This document shows, in pieces, positions 1-12,394 of a stretch of DNA of 64,000 nt (position 1 is the stretch's first letter; each line of letters starts with the position of its first letter). The notes under the pieces are model-generated. The model worked only from the letters and a program-made list of their open reading frames with translations, made no database searches and was not told the origin of the DNA. A program made the position numbers and the translations under genes. This DNA comes from Elmis aenea (taxonomy: Eukaryota; Arthropoda; Insecta; Coleoptera; Elmidae), in assembly GCA_947652605.1 (NCBI GenBank), contig OX393579.1, positions 26,371,674 through 26,435,673 on the forward strand, in the 5' to 3' direction.

Positions 1-800
1 AAGTTGTGTACTTTGGAACGCATCGATATAAATATTTCAAAATTTTAATTAAAACTCCGGCATATTCTTTAAATAAAATATACTATCTCGTTTTATGAAA
101 TTGTACAAAGAAACGAAATTTATATGGAGAAGTTACATTAGTGTGTATGCTTCACGAATGAAAGTCTAAAAAATTTGATAGTTTACATAGCTATATACGA
201 AAGTGGGAGGAAACCATTACAAAATCGATAAGGTATTTGCGAGAAGCTTTAAAAGGTATTAAAGTGGTAGTAAAACTTTAAAAAGAATTTATATCTTTGC
301 ATACATCAGTTAAAGACTTATAATTTGCATAATGTCCGAAATATACATGCGTTGTTCGTTGAAAAAATTAAATAAAACGTATAATTACAAATAGCAATTA
401 AATTAATCATGATTGAAAGATGGGACTGTATCTTGTGATTCGGTACATGCATATACACTATATAGCGTACGTGTTTTTGGAAAACCCCAATCGAGGCTGA
501 TTCATAAAATAATGGAATTCCTTTACTCTCATTTATTGATAGTTGTCTCCCTAGTTTGAGAGGACAATGAGTCAGATTTTGTCTAGCGTGGTCTAGGATT
601 TGTCTGCTTTGGTCTGTAAATTTATATGTTTTGGAATATCTAATATTGGGTCGTCTGTTGAAGTAAAAAACAAAAGATACGCAAAACCAGTGTCAACAAA
701 AAAAAACCATGTACGTTTCATTTAGTTCATTTAATCTTATTAACAACAATATTTCAGTAAATGTTTGAACTATTTAAGTGATTTGTTTAATTATAAATAT
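1..800. other. AT-rich sequence without recognised features
   Basis: No convincing reading frame, terminal inverted repeat or RNA gene was seen on either strand. It could be intergenic or intronic. Confidence 0.5.
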
Positions 801-1200
801 ACATGGTCATTCACAAAGTTTGTATTAAATGGAACAGTTTTTTTTATTACCGATTCCTTAAATAAAAACTCTTAATGAAAGTTGGTGCATGTTTAAAGAA
901 TAAAGTGCCCTTATTTTAAGAGTTGCAAAAATAATTTATAGGTAAAGACTATTTAGAATTCAAAATATGACGTAATATGAAATGGATGATAAATTACCAC
1001 TTTTTATTGTAATAGTCATTTTAAATTCAAGTTGAAACAAAAGCATAATTTGTTTTATTGATTACTCAAAAAAATGTATAAAACTAGGTGCATGATCTGT
1101 AGCTTATATCAAGATAAAAAGAGGTCAATAAAAATTCATGTGACACTTGATTTTAGCAATTAAAAAAGTTTATAAAAAAGAGTTGTTTAGACTTTAAAAA
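801..1200. mobile_element. Degenerate family B element
   Basis: GTCATTC followed by AAAGTTTG..AAATGGAA, then an AAAGTTGGTGCATG phrase and an AAAGTGCCCTTATTTTAAG phrase, matches the left half of the better preserved B copies at 4011, 28071 and 54001. The TA terminus is eroded and no right end is recognisable. Non-coding. Confidence 0.6.
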
Positions 1201-1244
1201 TATATCTTAATATAAATTACCTTTTTCCAAGTTTAGTTATGTTA

Positions 1245-2054
1245 TACAGGGTGTTTCAGACCACCAGTACCAGCACTTTTATTTGAAGATGCGACGTCTG
1301 ACAAAGATGGGGAAACAATTTTTATCACAAAAGTGTATATGTAGAATTGACTGACGCTAAAGCGGTTTTCGTGATTAAACCGGAAGTGGCCAAATACGGA
1401 AGTAACTTTAAAAACTTAAATAGAATCATCCGGTTTTTATTGCTTAATTAGAAAGATATTTAATAAAAAAACCCTTTTTACTTAAACATTTTTTGATTAT
1501 CAGTATAGTTTGTAAGCCATTGGACCTAAATCATAACATCGTTGTCGCCGCGTAAACGTCAAAATGAATTACACCCGTCAATTCTACCCAACATGAACAT
1601 AAACAAACCATGGCAACCACCAAAATGAATCGTTTTATATTGGCAAATTTGATGGTTCATGTTTACTTATTTTATTTTTTACTCAAAAATGGTAGGTTTT
1701 ACGAGAACAACTAAAGTTTCTAAATAAAACAAGCTTTCACAAAAATTGCGATTGCAAAATTTTAAACCACCAAAAAACCAACAGGGGTCGCACTTTTCAG
1801 CCCCCTGTGAAGGTGGGAGACGATTAAAAATGTTACTATGGGAAACCTTTTAATAAGTATCTATAAAACATCTACCAAATATTATTCTCCTACATTTATT
1901 CAAATTTGAGAAATAAAATAAAAACATAATTTTACCGCTCATTTTTAGGGGGATGTAACTCCGAAAGGAGACGTCAAGAGAAAAATTTTATATGAAAGAC
2001 CCCCTTAATTTTTGATAAGGGATGACCTCCGCAATATTTAAGAAACGCCCTGTA
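1245..2054 (+). mobile_element. Family A element, TA-flanked, 810 bp
   Basis: Starts TACAGGGTGTTTC and ends GAAACGCCCTGTA, a 13-bp inverted repeat with one mismatch beside TA on both sides, the layout of Tc1/mariner-type MITEs. The interior has recognisable phrases (CATGGCAACCACCAAAATGA, CTTTTCAGCCCCCTGTGAAG, GGATGTAACTCCGAAAGGAG) that recur near 13.4, 14.4, 15.8 and 31.7-32.5 kb. This is the most complete A copy here. There is no open frame, so it is non-autonomous. Confidence 0.8.
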
Positions 2055-3252
2055 CATGCTGAATCCTTTTTAAATTGTTTATTGTAAAATTTCATTTTGA
2101 TTAAAAAAAAAAACCACGATTTAAAAGCTCCTTAAATTTCCTATCACATGTTATATTTACAATAAACACTTTTTTGTGAGAAACTTTTTAGGAAAAAAAT
2201 AAACATTAGACCAAGCCAAGAAAAATTTATAAAAACATTATATTATGTAATGTTGTTTAGTAAAAAATAGTAATAAGGTTTCTAAACTGTTGACGATGAA
2301 AAAAAAATGTACAGATAAAAACTGAAGCATAAACAATTAATCAAAGACGGGTAAATTTTTTTAAATAGATTTTATCTATCACAATTTTTTAAGATTATAT
2401 TTCATCTAATGTATGTTGCTTTCATAAATTTGCTTCGCAGAACATAATTAAATTACACATGTGATAGAAATTTCGACTTTTTTTGTTGTTGTTTAAAAAT
2501 ATAGGGTCGCATTAAAGAAACTTGAGTAGAAAAATACAGTTTGCAAATAGAATGTCTTTAAAACAACTAAACAAATAAAAAATCGAATCATACAAACTCG
2601 CGACCTTTACATTTTGTGAAGGTATATTTACATCAAAATTCTTTAGATTTTGTAAAATAAAATATGCAGCCATTAAAATTAAATTATTATTTTTCAAATT
2701 TTGCAATAATATTTAAAACTTTAAAACAGCGCTCGTTGCAATCAAGTGAAAAACAATTGATATCGTCAGCAATCAATTTGCATTTCGCTTTTGTACTGCA
2801 GTGGCGTATCCTGAAAATGTCTCCAGAGAAAGGATGTATGTCTATTTGTTTGACATATTTTCCAGTTTATGCGACTCTGAGGAAGCGAAGATGGGGTTCC
2901 CATTGCGCTCACTGGATAGAATTTCATACACACTATATGAGTACATTATTCATTATAAATAAATATTTATATAATGACGTTTAAAATTGCATTTAATTGT
3001 CTAGTCAGTATATTTCTGTAATATCTTGCTGGCGAATTATATTATTATATAAATGTTTAAATTAGTTGCAAAAATGTACCTAACAATTGTTTAATATATT
3101 AAAGAAAGTGTATTCTATATTCAATTAAATTAATCTACTAACGAAATCTGCTGGTATGGTTTTACATAATAGTTTAATATCATTAAAAGTCATTAAATTT
3201 TGCGGTTTATTGAGTCGCAGTTAAAAGAAATAGTTACTAAGTGACAAGCATC
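2055..3252. other. AT-rich spacer with a possible hAT-like end
   Basis: Mostly featureless. CAGTGGCGTATCC at 2799 resembles a hAT terminus, and an inverse CACTG lies about 130 bp downstream, but I find no matching 8-bp flanks. The overlapping 106-codon frame at 2664-2984 has no recognisable domain and is AT-biased, so I do not call it a gene. Confidence 0.4.
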
Positions 3253-4010
3253 TACAGTGTGGCTGGTTTTTCATTGTCCAGCTTATATCTGCTGAAATAT
3301 TAATGTTACCAAAAAAAGTTAAATAAGAAACTTATTAAACAAAAGCTGGTCTACAAAATTGTGCTAAAAATTTTGTTCCATAGCCTACCAGGTTTTCGGA
3401 AAAATATCCAACTTTTGTTTTTTAAATAGAACACCCTGTATATTTTTATAGAATCACATTCTAAATCAATTTCTCTTCACAATGATACTATCATAAGTAC
3501 CATTTTGCTTTTAAATTATGCTCAATATTAAAAAAAGAGAGAATTATTATAGCCGGCTGTGGAAACAGCACAGCATATCAACTTATTCATTATTTGTATG
3601 GTACATTTTTCTTAATTATAATTACACTTATTTTTGTCTGATTTGACAAGTGTTTGCTAATGTAAACAAATTTGACAGGTATTTGCAATAAAAAAAAACA
3701 ATATCACAGCCGACTTTAATCATTCCTTTTTTGAAATATTGTGCATAATTTAAAAGCAAAATGGTACTTATGATATATCATTGTAAAGAGAAATTGATTT
3801 AGAATGTGATTCTGTAAAAATATACCGGGTGTTCTATTTAAAAAACAAAAGTTGGATATTTTTCCGAAAAACTGGTAGGCTATGGAACAAAATTTTTAGC
3901 ACAATTTTGTAGACCAGCTTTTGTTTAATAAGTTTCTCATTTAACTTTTTTTGGTAACTTTAATATTTCAGCAGATATAAGCTGGACAATGAAAAATCAG
4001 CCACCCTGTA
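3253..4010. mobile_element. Composite palindrome: two inverted ~187-bp TA elements around a palindromic core
   Basis: 3253-3438 begins TACAGTGTGGCTG and ends GAACACCCTGTA. 3824-4010 is its inverted copy, beginning TACCGGGTGTTC and ending CAGCCACCCTGTA. Between them, about 3439-3823 is itself palindromic (AGAATCACATTCTAAATC against GATTTAGAATGTGATTCT). The whole 758 bp could fold into one long hairpin. It ends at 4010 and family B begins at the next base, so two TA-targeting elements lie back to back. Confidence 0.85.
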
Positions 4011-5096
4011 TACAGCGTCATTCAAAAAGTTTTTTATTATTGATTTCCCAGAAAATTATATTCCCGATAAAAGTTTGTGTATGACCAAAAACTAATTTTA
4101 AAATGAAAAAGTTTAATAAAAAGTCATATGACATATTAGCGACTTTTTAAGTGTTTAAGTTACTATAAATACAATTATTGAAAATTAAACGTCAAATATC
4201 ATAGTAGGCATATTTTTTAATTCATAAAAACGTTTTCCTATTAATTTTTTGTACGTGGTAAAATAAGGATACTTTAATTCTGCGAATATAAAATCGCTAA
4301 AATCTAGTGTGCTAGGAATTTTTATTAAACTTTTTTTTATCTCAAAATTATTTTTAGGCCATGCACCAACTTTTATCAAGAATAAATCTCTTTGAGAAAA
4401 CAATAATAAGAAACTTTTTAATTTGTTGCATACTTTTTGAATGTTAAAATTGCTAAAAGTCAAAATTGGAAATTTACTATCAACTTTCGTAATCACTATT
4501 AATTTGTAATTCTTAACAACTTTTTTGTACCCGTTAAAATAAGAGCAATTTACTCCTGCGAATATTATCAAAATCGCTAAAATCTAGTGTTTTATGATTT
4601 TTTAAATCTTAACCCTTTCGCTACCAATTTTTTTTATTGTGTTTCAAATATTTCATATGATTTCCTGCCTCCTTGTGTTCCAAAGACAGCAGTTAATAGT
4701 CAAGTTAATTTTTTTAGCAAGGGGGTTGCTTATAGGGGTTGCGGGAATGTCCCATTGGTATTTTAGGTTGGGACATAATATGTGTCCCTATGGTGCCACA
4801 ACTGCACGAATAAATAAACAAAAAATGTGGTAAACATATGATAGGAGGGGGTAACCACGTGTTCTTTGCCTTTACAGTGTAAATACCATTGGGACAAGGT
4901 TTTATGGCAATTTATACAGAGTCAAACCCCACTGAGATATTTTATTTGGTGTTTGGGACGTATGTGTCCCGTTGGTAGCGAAAGGGTTAAAATTTGTTTT
5001 AGGCCATTGACTAGCTTTTATCAAGAATAAAAGTTTCTGAGCACTCGATAATAAAAAACTTTTCCATTTGTTGCAGACTTTTTGAATGACGCTGTA
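4011..5096. mobile_element. Family B element, with nested piggyBac-type MITE
   Basis: Inverted ends TACAGCGTCATTCAAAAAGT and ACTTTTTGAATGACGCTGTA are perfect over 20 bp and flanked by TA. Subterminal arms carry TTTTATCAAGAATAAA and the phrase AAATCGCTAAAATCTAGTG. Without the nested insertion at 4609-4990 the element is about 0.7 kb, like the copy at 54001. The 128-codon frame on the minus strand (4185-4571) lies wholly inside the repeat and resembles no protein family I know. Confidence 0.9.
4613..4986. mobile_element. piggyBac-type MITE with TTAA duplication, inside family B
   Basis: TTAA at 4609-4612 and 4987-4990 flank a 374-bp unit with perfect 15-bp inverted ends CCCTTTCGCTACCAA / TTGGTAGCGAAAGGG. 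TTAA targets with CCC..GGG termini are typical of piggyBac. The interior repeats GGGAC/GTCCC motifs. It has no transposase and must have been moved in trans. It interrupts a B arm, so it is younger than that B copy. Confidence 0.9.
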
Positions 5097-5767
5097 TATA
5101 GTAACTTACATAATTAATAATTAGTTGCGATTTTAGCAGAATGTTTAATGAGTAGTTGTTTATATTTATTTGCAGTATGGTAACATAAATTGTTTAAATA
5201 TTAGCCGCATATCCCAGCGCCTTCACCATAAAGAGCAATTTATCAAACGATGTTTTGTTCAGCTTTTATACAACCTAAATGATGCACGATACGTTAATGA
5301 TGACGACATGATGCGTCTTTTAGCAATTTAATATCGGTTATTTAAATAACTTTACTGAAGTAATATTTAAATTAAGTTCATTTAATGGAATACATTTCTA
5401 GGGGAAAAACGATAAAAGTGAAAAAAATTGAATTTTCTGTTTTTTAATTGAATCAGTTAAATGCGCTAGGTACATCTAACATCTAATTTACTTTTGCATA
5501 AAACGCTAAGGCTGCGTATTTATAAGCATTTGTTTTAAACGCATACAAGTGAAAAATGATTAAACTTCGGTACATTAGGTATGGGAAAAATCGCCGATAT
5601 TACCACAATAGCGCATCTAAAAATGCTCTTCCAATAAACTATATGTATATTCAATTTTCTCAGCAAAGCTAGAAAATTTAAGAATGACGACCCAGTTATG
5701 AATTAACAGTGTGTATAAAAACTTATTTTTGTGCAAATATGGTCGATTTTATAGATCATAAGTTATC
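5097..5767. other. AT-rich spacer
   Basis: No coding or repeat hallmarks recognised. Confidence 0.5.
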
Positions 5768-6318
5768 TACAGGGTGTTTGAAATTCGTGTTAAAGCATGG
5801 GGATATCGCTTATTATAACAACTTGGTTTAAATTTGGCGAAGTTGTTAAATTCAGTGTTCATCAATAATCAGAAGAGATATTGAAAATATCTCAAACGGT
5901 ATTCGAAAAAAAATAAGAAAAACCGGAAAATATGATTTTTGGAAATCTTTAATTTCTTTGGATTATAAAATATTTTAAATGTGTAAAAACATTGCCGTAG
6001 CCACTTTTTAAGCCGAATTGGATGGTAACCACAAATTTTTTCCGGTCTATTAGTTTTTGTTTTGTAACAACCAACTATTTTTTATGGGCGCAATTTTTGC
6101 TGTTTATATAATCAAATGGGATTATGTTTCATAAATTCATTGATGTGATTAATATTTTACTTCATTGTCAAATTTGAAAAAATGTGTTGTGGACAACAAC
6201 CACTACAAATCAAGAAAGCCGGTCGTAGTTTTTGTTGTTTCTATGACAACCAATCAACAAACTAAAAATTTTGAAAGCCTATTGCCTCTCATCGTAATAA
6301 ATTCGTGTAAAGAAACTA

Positions 6319-7290
6319 GGGGAGACCGGGGATAAAAGTAACATTTTTTTGTTTTTATTTAATTTCTCATAGATTATTACAAATTTTTTACATCCAAATT
6401 GGTTTAATGATAGATTGGACATTTGTCTTGCTTCCAAGATATTTATTTCGTGTGTTTCGTAAAGCAACTGTTAGAATTTTGTTTTTTTCTTTAGTAAGAC
6501 GGCTGTTACTTTCAACCTCAACGTTGGGGCTAAAAGTAACAATGATTGGGGTAAGTTGTAACGGCAAAATAATTTACACAGCTCATAAGTAGTGAGTAAA
6601 TATATTAGTATTCATCAACAAAATTAATATTTTATTCAAAAATACACATAAGCAAAATGAAAAAAAAAAAAATCTTTGGTACAATACAAAATGATAAGTG
6701 AACAGTATGGCATACCAGGTAAGGGCGGTCCCAAATTATTAAGTACCTACATATTTAAAAATGTGAATCAAAAAGATACAACAAACTGGAAAATTATTCC
6801 GACAACTCTTGTATATTCTCATCTACGAAGAAAGCCACCAATTATTTGCTAAGAGTGAACATTTGCAAGTGAAAACATTAATTGGGGTTGGTTGTAACAT
6901 TTGTTACTTTTGACCCCAAGTGTACACAAAAAAAAATTCAGGGAATCCACAATTAACCACGATTCTAACGTCAAATTATATTGCATCCACCAATAGCCAA
7001 CTAAATTTAGAACAAAATAATATAGGTACTTTTTTGTTCCTATTTTAGAGATCGCCTAAAAGTTACTCGACGGATGAGACAACGCAGTAACTTTTAGGCG
7101 GAAAATACTAAAATAGTGACTCTGGCTGGCAAAAAGTTAACCTCTATGACAGATGAAAACTAGCAATGTAGGTAGGGAGCTGGATGTAACTTAACATTGC
7201 AAAAGCGTTTAGGGCGATATAAAACAAAAATTAAAAAAACTATAGGCACTGTTACAACCTACCCGTGTTACTTTTATCCCCGGTTTCCCC
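6319..7290. mobile_element. TA-flanked MITE with GGGGAGACCGGGG ends
   Basis: TA at 6317-6318 and 7291-7292 flank inverted ends GGGGAGACCGGGGATAAAAG and CTTTTATCCCCGGTTTCCCC, which differ at one base. The interior repeats variants of GGGGxTAAAAGTAAC and GTTACTTTTGACCCC. A second element with similar GGGGA ends lies at 36737-37517. No transposase. Confidence 0.85.
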
Positions 7291-7647
7291 TACAACAAAG
7301 AAAAACGCGATATGCTGCATTTTTTTTTTATTGAATAATATTTCTACTTGTTTAGTACAAAAACAATAAAAAAAAGACTATTTTTTTACTTTAGACAGAA
7401 ACTTGAGTTAATTTGAATAAAGCATGTAAATAACGTATAGGTAACAAAACTTAAAAGAACATTATGCTAAATTTAATAACAACGTTAAAATCTATTAAAC
7501 CTAAAACAAATTAAAGAAGATGTTCAAATAATTTTCTTCTTTCTGTAATGCATTTCTGCAAACGTTTCTTAATGTTCAAAACCCGAGCTATATTTCTTTA
7601 AGGAATTTTCCAAATGTTCATTCACACCAATTTATTTTAATTTCAAG

Positions 7648-8166
7648 TAGAGGGTGGACCAAATTCGAATGTTTTACGGGGTAGCTCGGTTATCGTAATA
7701 GATAGCGAAAATCTGATTTTGGTCTCTTGGGCTATTTTTTTGAGAAAATAACGCCTGTGCAATTAGATTTTTTCTATCAGATTCCATTTTGGCAGTAGAC
7801 GAAAAATGATATTTCATCATTTTTGAAAATTTGCCGTAACTTCTTTATTTATTACTCCATATCTCGAAAGTCAAGGTAGCAATGAAAAAAATTATTTTGT
7901 TTTTAAATTAAGCATAATATTCCGTATAAAAAACCTATATAACATTTTGTTCTAATTTAATAAATAAAGAAGTTACAGCAAATTTTCAAAAATGATGAAA
8001 TTTCATTTTTTGTCTGTAGTGCCAAAATGGAATCCGATAAAAAAAATCTGATTGCATAGGGGTTATTTTCTCAAAAAAATAGCCCAAGAGACCGAAATCA
8101 GATTTTCGCTATCTATTACGCTAACCGAGATACCCCGTAAAACATTCGAATTTGGTCCACCCTGTA
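7648..8166. mobile_element. Family E palindrome, 519 bp
   Basis: Near-complete palindrome. Left arm TAGAGGGTGGACCAAATTCG, then GTTTTACGGGGTAGCTCGGT; the right arm is the inverse, ending TTGGTCCACCCTGTA. A central AATAAATAAAGAAGTTA pair forms the hairpin loop. It shares the 45-bp terminal layout of C, F, E' and G. Further copies: 9262-9430 (left part) and about 23725-23940 (right part). Confidence 0.9.
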
Positions 8167-8458
8167 CATGGGCTTTCAAAACTTTTAGTTTGTTGATTGG
8201 TTGTCATGAAAACGATAAAAACTAGCACGACCGACCTACCTAATTTATAGTGGTTGTTGTTCAAAACGCATTTTTTCAAAGTTGACAATGAATGTACAAA
8301 TTAAATACAAGTTTGATACATCTTTAAATTCAGACAAAAAAATCCATTTGAGTACGTAAACGGCAAAAATTCAGCAACTTTGCCAAATTTAAACCTACAC
8401 TCTAATTATTATAATAAGCGAGATCCCCACCCGTAAACTCATATTTCAAACACCCTGT

Positions 8459-9261
8459 TTTTGGGACAAATTTAATGATCTCTGAATAACTCGTGGAAAG
8501 ATTCGTAAATTTGAAATGTTGGAAGTTAAGTGGAGGTCAAGATTTCAGCTTTAATAAAGGCGTTAATTAAAAAAATCTTTTATTATTACAGTGTATTTTC
8601 GAAGAAGTGTACGCAGAAAAGGGATAGCTGATTGAATATGTTCGTTGTTGATTAATATGATAATATGTAGATCAGTTTTTGTTGGAAAAGTTTACAACGA
8701 TGTTCCCAGAAAATGAGCTTATATTATACTTTTCTTATTCTGTAAAACAAGCTATATAACTGGTTTGGATACTGGCAGTGTTTTAAAAATAACTTATTAT
8801 GTTAACTTTAATTGTTTTATATATCATATTTGAAATATATAACTTTGCCAGTCTTTTTGTATTTAGTATTTTTAATTGAAAGTTTATGCATTGCTTTCGT
8901 AAAACCGAAGTGGGAAGTAAAAGAATTGGTTTAAGAAAAATGGCATGCAGCTTAAGTATTATTTCATTGTAATGTATTTTTTTTTGGTTCAGGTAACTTT
9001 ATTCAATGTATTTCAAAACATGAAGTAAAAGCAAAGATTTATCTTAAAATAATGGTTTGGACTTAGAAGACGTATGAGAATGTGTAGGTTTTTGAGATGT
9101 GAATAAAACCTTAAAAATTTGAGTAAATACAAAGTAATATGATGAACACATTTAATTCAATATTTTTCTTCCAGTGAAATAAAATGTGTCTTTCATATAC
9201 ATTTTTTTTTTAAACACTTGTAATTAATAAAAAGTAAATACATTTAAAGGTAATAAGTATA
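8459..9261. other. AT-rich spacer
   Basis: No coding or repeat hallmarks recognised beyond homopolymer runs. Confidence 0.5.
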
Positions 9262-9430
9262 TAGGCTGGACCAAATTTGAATGTTTTACGGGGTATCTCG
9301 GTTACCATATTAGTTAGCGAAAATCTGATATAGGTCTCTTGGGTTATTTTTTTTTGAGATAAACACGCCTGTGTTATCAGATTTCGTATATCACTTTCCA
9401 TTACGACAGTAAGCGGAAAAATAATATTTT
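9262..9430. mobile_element. Family E fragment, left end
   Basis: TAGGCTGGACCAAATTTGAA, then TTTTACGGGGTATCTCGGTT, GGTCTCTTGGGTTATTTTTT and TCCATTACGACAGTAAGCGG match the left arm of the E copy at 7648. The right arm is missing. Confidence 0.8.
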
Positions 9431-9489
9431 GTAAAATCAGTTTTAGTTATTTTTAAATAGTAATGTATAGGTTTAATTATTTTCAAATA

Positions 9490-9828
9490 TACAGGGTGTT
9501 TCGTTTGACCGGCACATATAAAAATTTAATTTTTTTAAATAGAACACCCTGTATATTTTTACATTTTTGGATTTCTCTTAACATTTACTTTAAAAAATGT
9601 ATAAGATTGTATGGGTCTTAAGTCAACCGTTTTCGTAAAATTTACATTTTTGTGAAAATTTTGAGCGATACAGCACTTTCAATTTTTTTTTACAATAAAG
9701 TTATTTAAAAAAGCGGTAAAATTTCGTTTAAAATTTATATTGACAATAGATTAATTAACACTTTGCGCTAGCTACATTTTAAAATAAAGGAGCTATGGAA
9801 GAATCTCAGGGTCGTGGTGCACCCTGTA
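9490..9828. mobile_element. TA-flanked TACAGGGTGT element
   Basis: Starts TACAGGGTGTTTCGTTTG and ends TGGTGCACCCTGTA. An internal AAATAGAACACCCTGTA at about 9535-9551 looks like a second right end, so the first 62 bp could be a minimal element. The same internal phrase occurs at 3422-3438. Non-coding. Confidence 0.7.
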
Positions 9829-9972
9829 TATCATAATTTATGATACGTTATATAACGTTATACAACATAACAATTAATTTTTTTAATGTTATTTATAACG
9901 TTATGTAACGGAAACAAATAATAAATAACGTTATACAATAACGCAACGATTTAAAACGTTATTCCATCCCTG
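9829..9972. mobile_element. hAT-type right end with AACGTTAT-rich interior
   Basis: About ten variants of the self-complementary word AACGTT (often AACGTTAT) precede a terminal CATCCCTG at 9965-9972. The terminus matches the CAGGGATGG end of the intact hAT MITE at 62708. The matching left end is not visible, probably lost to the adjacent TA element. Confidence 0.6.
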
Positions 9973-12394
9973 CTTCTAATATCGTTTCAATTGTTTGTTC
10001 ACTTTTAATTTAACATTATTAAGTGCTTAAAATTTTCTCATTCAAATGTAATTGTTCACATGGTTATTATTATTTAGAGTAAGCTCAAAAATGGTATTTT
10101 TTTACAACACAACGTTAATTCAATTACATTTTTATAAATTATAGTAATACGGAGAACATTCTGTACAAGCAAGCTTTTTAAATTTATTTCTTACACTTAA
10201 TAATATGTTATAATTTTAAGATAATTAAGCTGTTACCAATTTTTAAATCCAAACATGTTCAGGTGATATAAACCAGCACTTAATTTTATTGGAATTATAC
10301 TAAACAGTTCAACTTTAATGCACAGAAACAATTTTTGCCTCTATGAATATAACTTTCACAAGTCGTTTTCTTTAGTGAAGCTGGTAGTAACATATTAAAG
10401 TTAATATGAAATATGAAATATGTTATATTTTTTTAATTTAGCAGATTTAAATTTGGACAAAGTTTTGTAATTCAAATGAGACTAACTTCTGGAAAATAAT
10501 AAGTTATTGAGGCGAAGTTGATTCGCTTTTTGCATGTTATAGGTAAAAGAAATAGAACAATAACCAAACATTTTTTTTTTAGTTTTTTGTTGTAATAACT
10601 TCTAAAGTACGAAAGCAATTGATGTTTTCGATTTAGATTCAAATCTTAAATAAGCCAGAGATTTAAAAACATTGTATCACTCTCTATGTATTTATTTCTT
10701 AATAAAAATTTTTATTAACCGTATAATATAACGATTTAGATATGTTAAAAGTGACGCTGTACCTATTGTACAAAGACGTTGTAATAATAAATACGGTGGA
10801 CCACTCTCTTAGACACCCTAACTCAAAAACATATGATATTTGTTAAATTGACAAATGTTTCTAGAACCAAATTTAAATTTATCGCAATTTGAATAAATAA
10901 AAACGATAGTAACCCAAAAACCTTTTACCGTATTTTACCCTAAAGTCATTATAAATTGCTTAATATGCATATTTAATAAATATAGGTAATTAAAACTTAA
11001 ACGAACTAAGTATGCAGGATGTCCCAGACTACACTAATACTTGAATAACTTCTTTGTTTCCAAAAATAACAATAACCAACCTTATATTTTACAAAATTAC
11101 GATAATAGTTACATAAAATTACTAATTAATATCGTAATTTTGATGTATTATATTAAAATTGCATCAAATAACTTTTTTTTATATGACACTAATATGGCTT
11201 TATGTTAAAATCTAATACCTAGTACATTTTCTAATTTTCATAGCCATATTAACATTTTGGTACTTAAGATGAAATTTTTTCTTAAAAATTGTCAAAATTA
11301 ACAGGGTATCAGTAGGCCATGCCATAAACATAAAGACATATCGTACTAGTATTATATGTTTAATAGAAAAAATGTAATGATTTTTTTTTAAATCTTTAAA
11401 TCTAAATCCAAAAAATGTACTAAGTTTCATACAAAGAGGTTGCCTTTCATGGCCTGCCGATATTTACATATTTGTTAAAAAATAATAAAAATACCTATTT
11501 ATAATTTTATGGCTAGAGAGATAAATTTTTAGCATCTGACTTTTGAACTAAAACTAATAAAAAATAGTTGATTAACGCTTTTATGATGAGAATTTCGAAA
11601 ATTTGTTTATTTTGTTGTATGCAGTATTTTCCGCCAATTAATAATATTATTTATAAGTCACAAAATAACAGTAAAAAATTTTTTGATGTGCTTTTCTTGT
11701 TTTTATCAGCGTTTTTAGAAACTTAACACTAATTAAATGAAATTAATATTAATTTGCTCAAAGCTAATTTTGTTAAAAAAAAAATAATCATCTGTAGCAA
11801 ATTTATTAATTTGACAACCCTTTTTCTTTGCATTTATAAGCAACAGATCTCTACTTACTTTAAAATCAATAATTATGATTTCTATAGTTTGCATGAAAAA
11901 ATCGCCCTTTATTTTCATGCAAAATTGTGGATAATTGATTTTGTAGCCCCAAAGCACTGAAAGATTGACTTTCGCATCAACTCTTTTTAGATTTTTATAA
12001 CAACTTCCTTTGATGTAAAATTAATGAGACATCAGTTAAATGAGCATAGTAAAAAATAAACATAATTTAATTAAAATTGAGGGGAAGGGGTCCGTAAAAT
12101 ATCTGCATGATTAGTATTCGGAATACCTGAACATTTTTACATGATTTTTTATTATAACAATAACTTAAACATTTCAATATCTTATTTTACTTATTTTAAC
12201 TTCTTATATTTCATTTCCTGCTGCCAACAGACGTGCCAAAAACACCTTAGGTGACAAACTAATCTTGATTTTCGTTATAATATTTTTTATGTAATTTTAA
12301 ATTTATGTATTAGCATTTATTTTTGTATAAATAGAGTGAATTATTTTTAATCAATTAGTAGTTAAAATCATACTCACTTAATTACCACCTTCTA
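9973..12394. other. AT-rich spacer with remnants
   Basis: A GCAGGATGTCCCAGACT phrase near 11014 looks like a decayed TACAGGGTGTCCCAG terminus, without a right partner. Frames on both strands at 11733-11960 overlap each other completely and show no domain. Nothing else is supported. Confidence 0.45.

Larger units (their letters stand above)
5768..8458. mobile_element. Family C palindromic element carrying two nested elements
   Basis: The left end TACAGGGTGTTTGAAATTCG pairs with the right end ATTTCAAACACCCTG; the right-hand TA is mutated. Inner arms pair as well: CAACCAATCAACAAACTAAA near 6250 against TTTAGTTTGTTGATTGGTTG near 8187. Between them lie a TA-flanked MITE (6319-7290) and a family E palindrome (7648-8166). 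Without these, about 1.2 kb remains. Non-coding. Confidence 0.85.

Noticed and set aside
2799..2936. Small hAT element between CAGTGGCGTA and CACTG
   Set aside because: Inverted similarity is only a few bases and the 8-bp flanks do not match.
4185..4571. 128-residue minus-strand frame
   Set aside because: Lies within family B non-coding sequence; AT-driven composition, and not kept open in other B copies as far as I can see.
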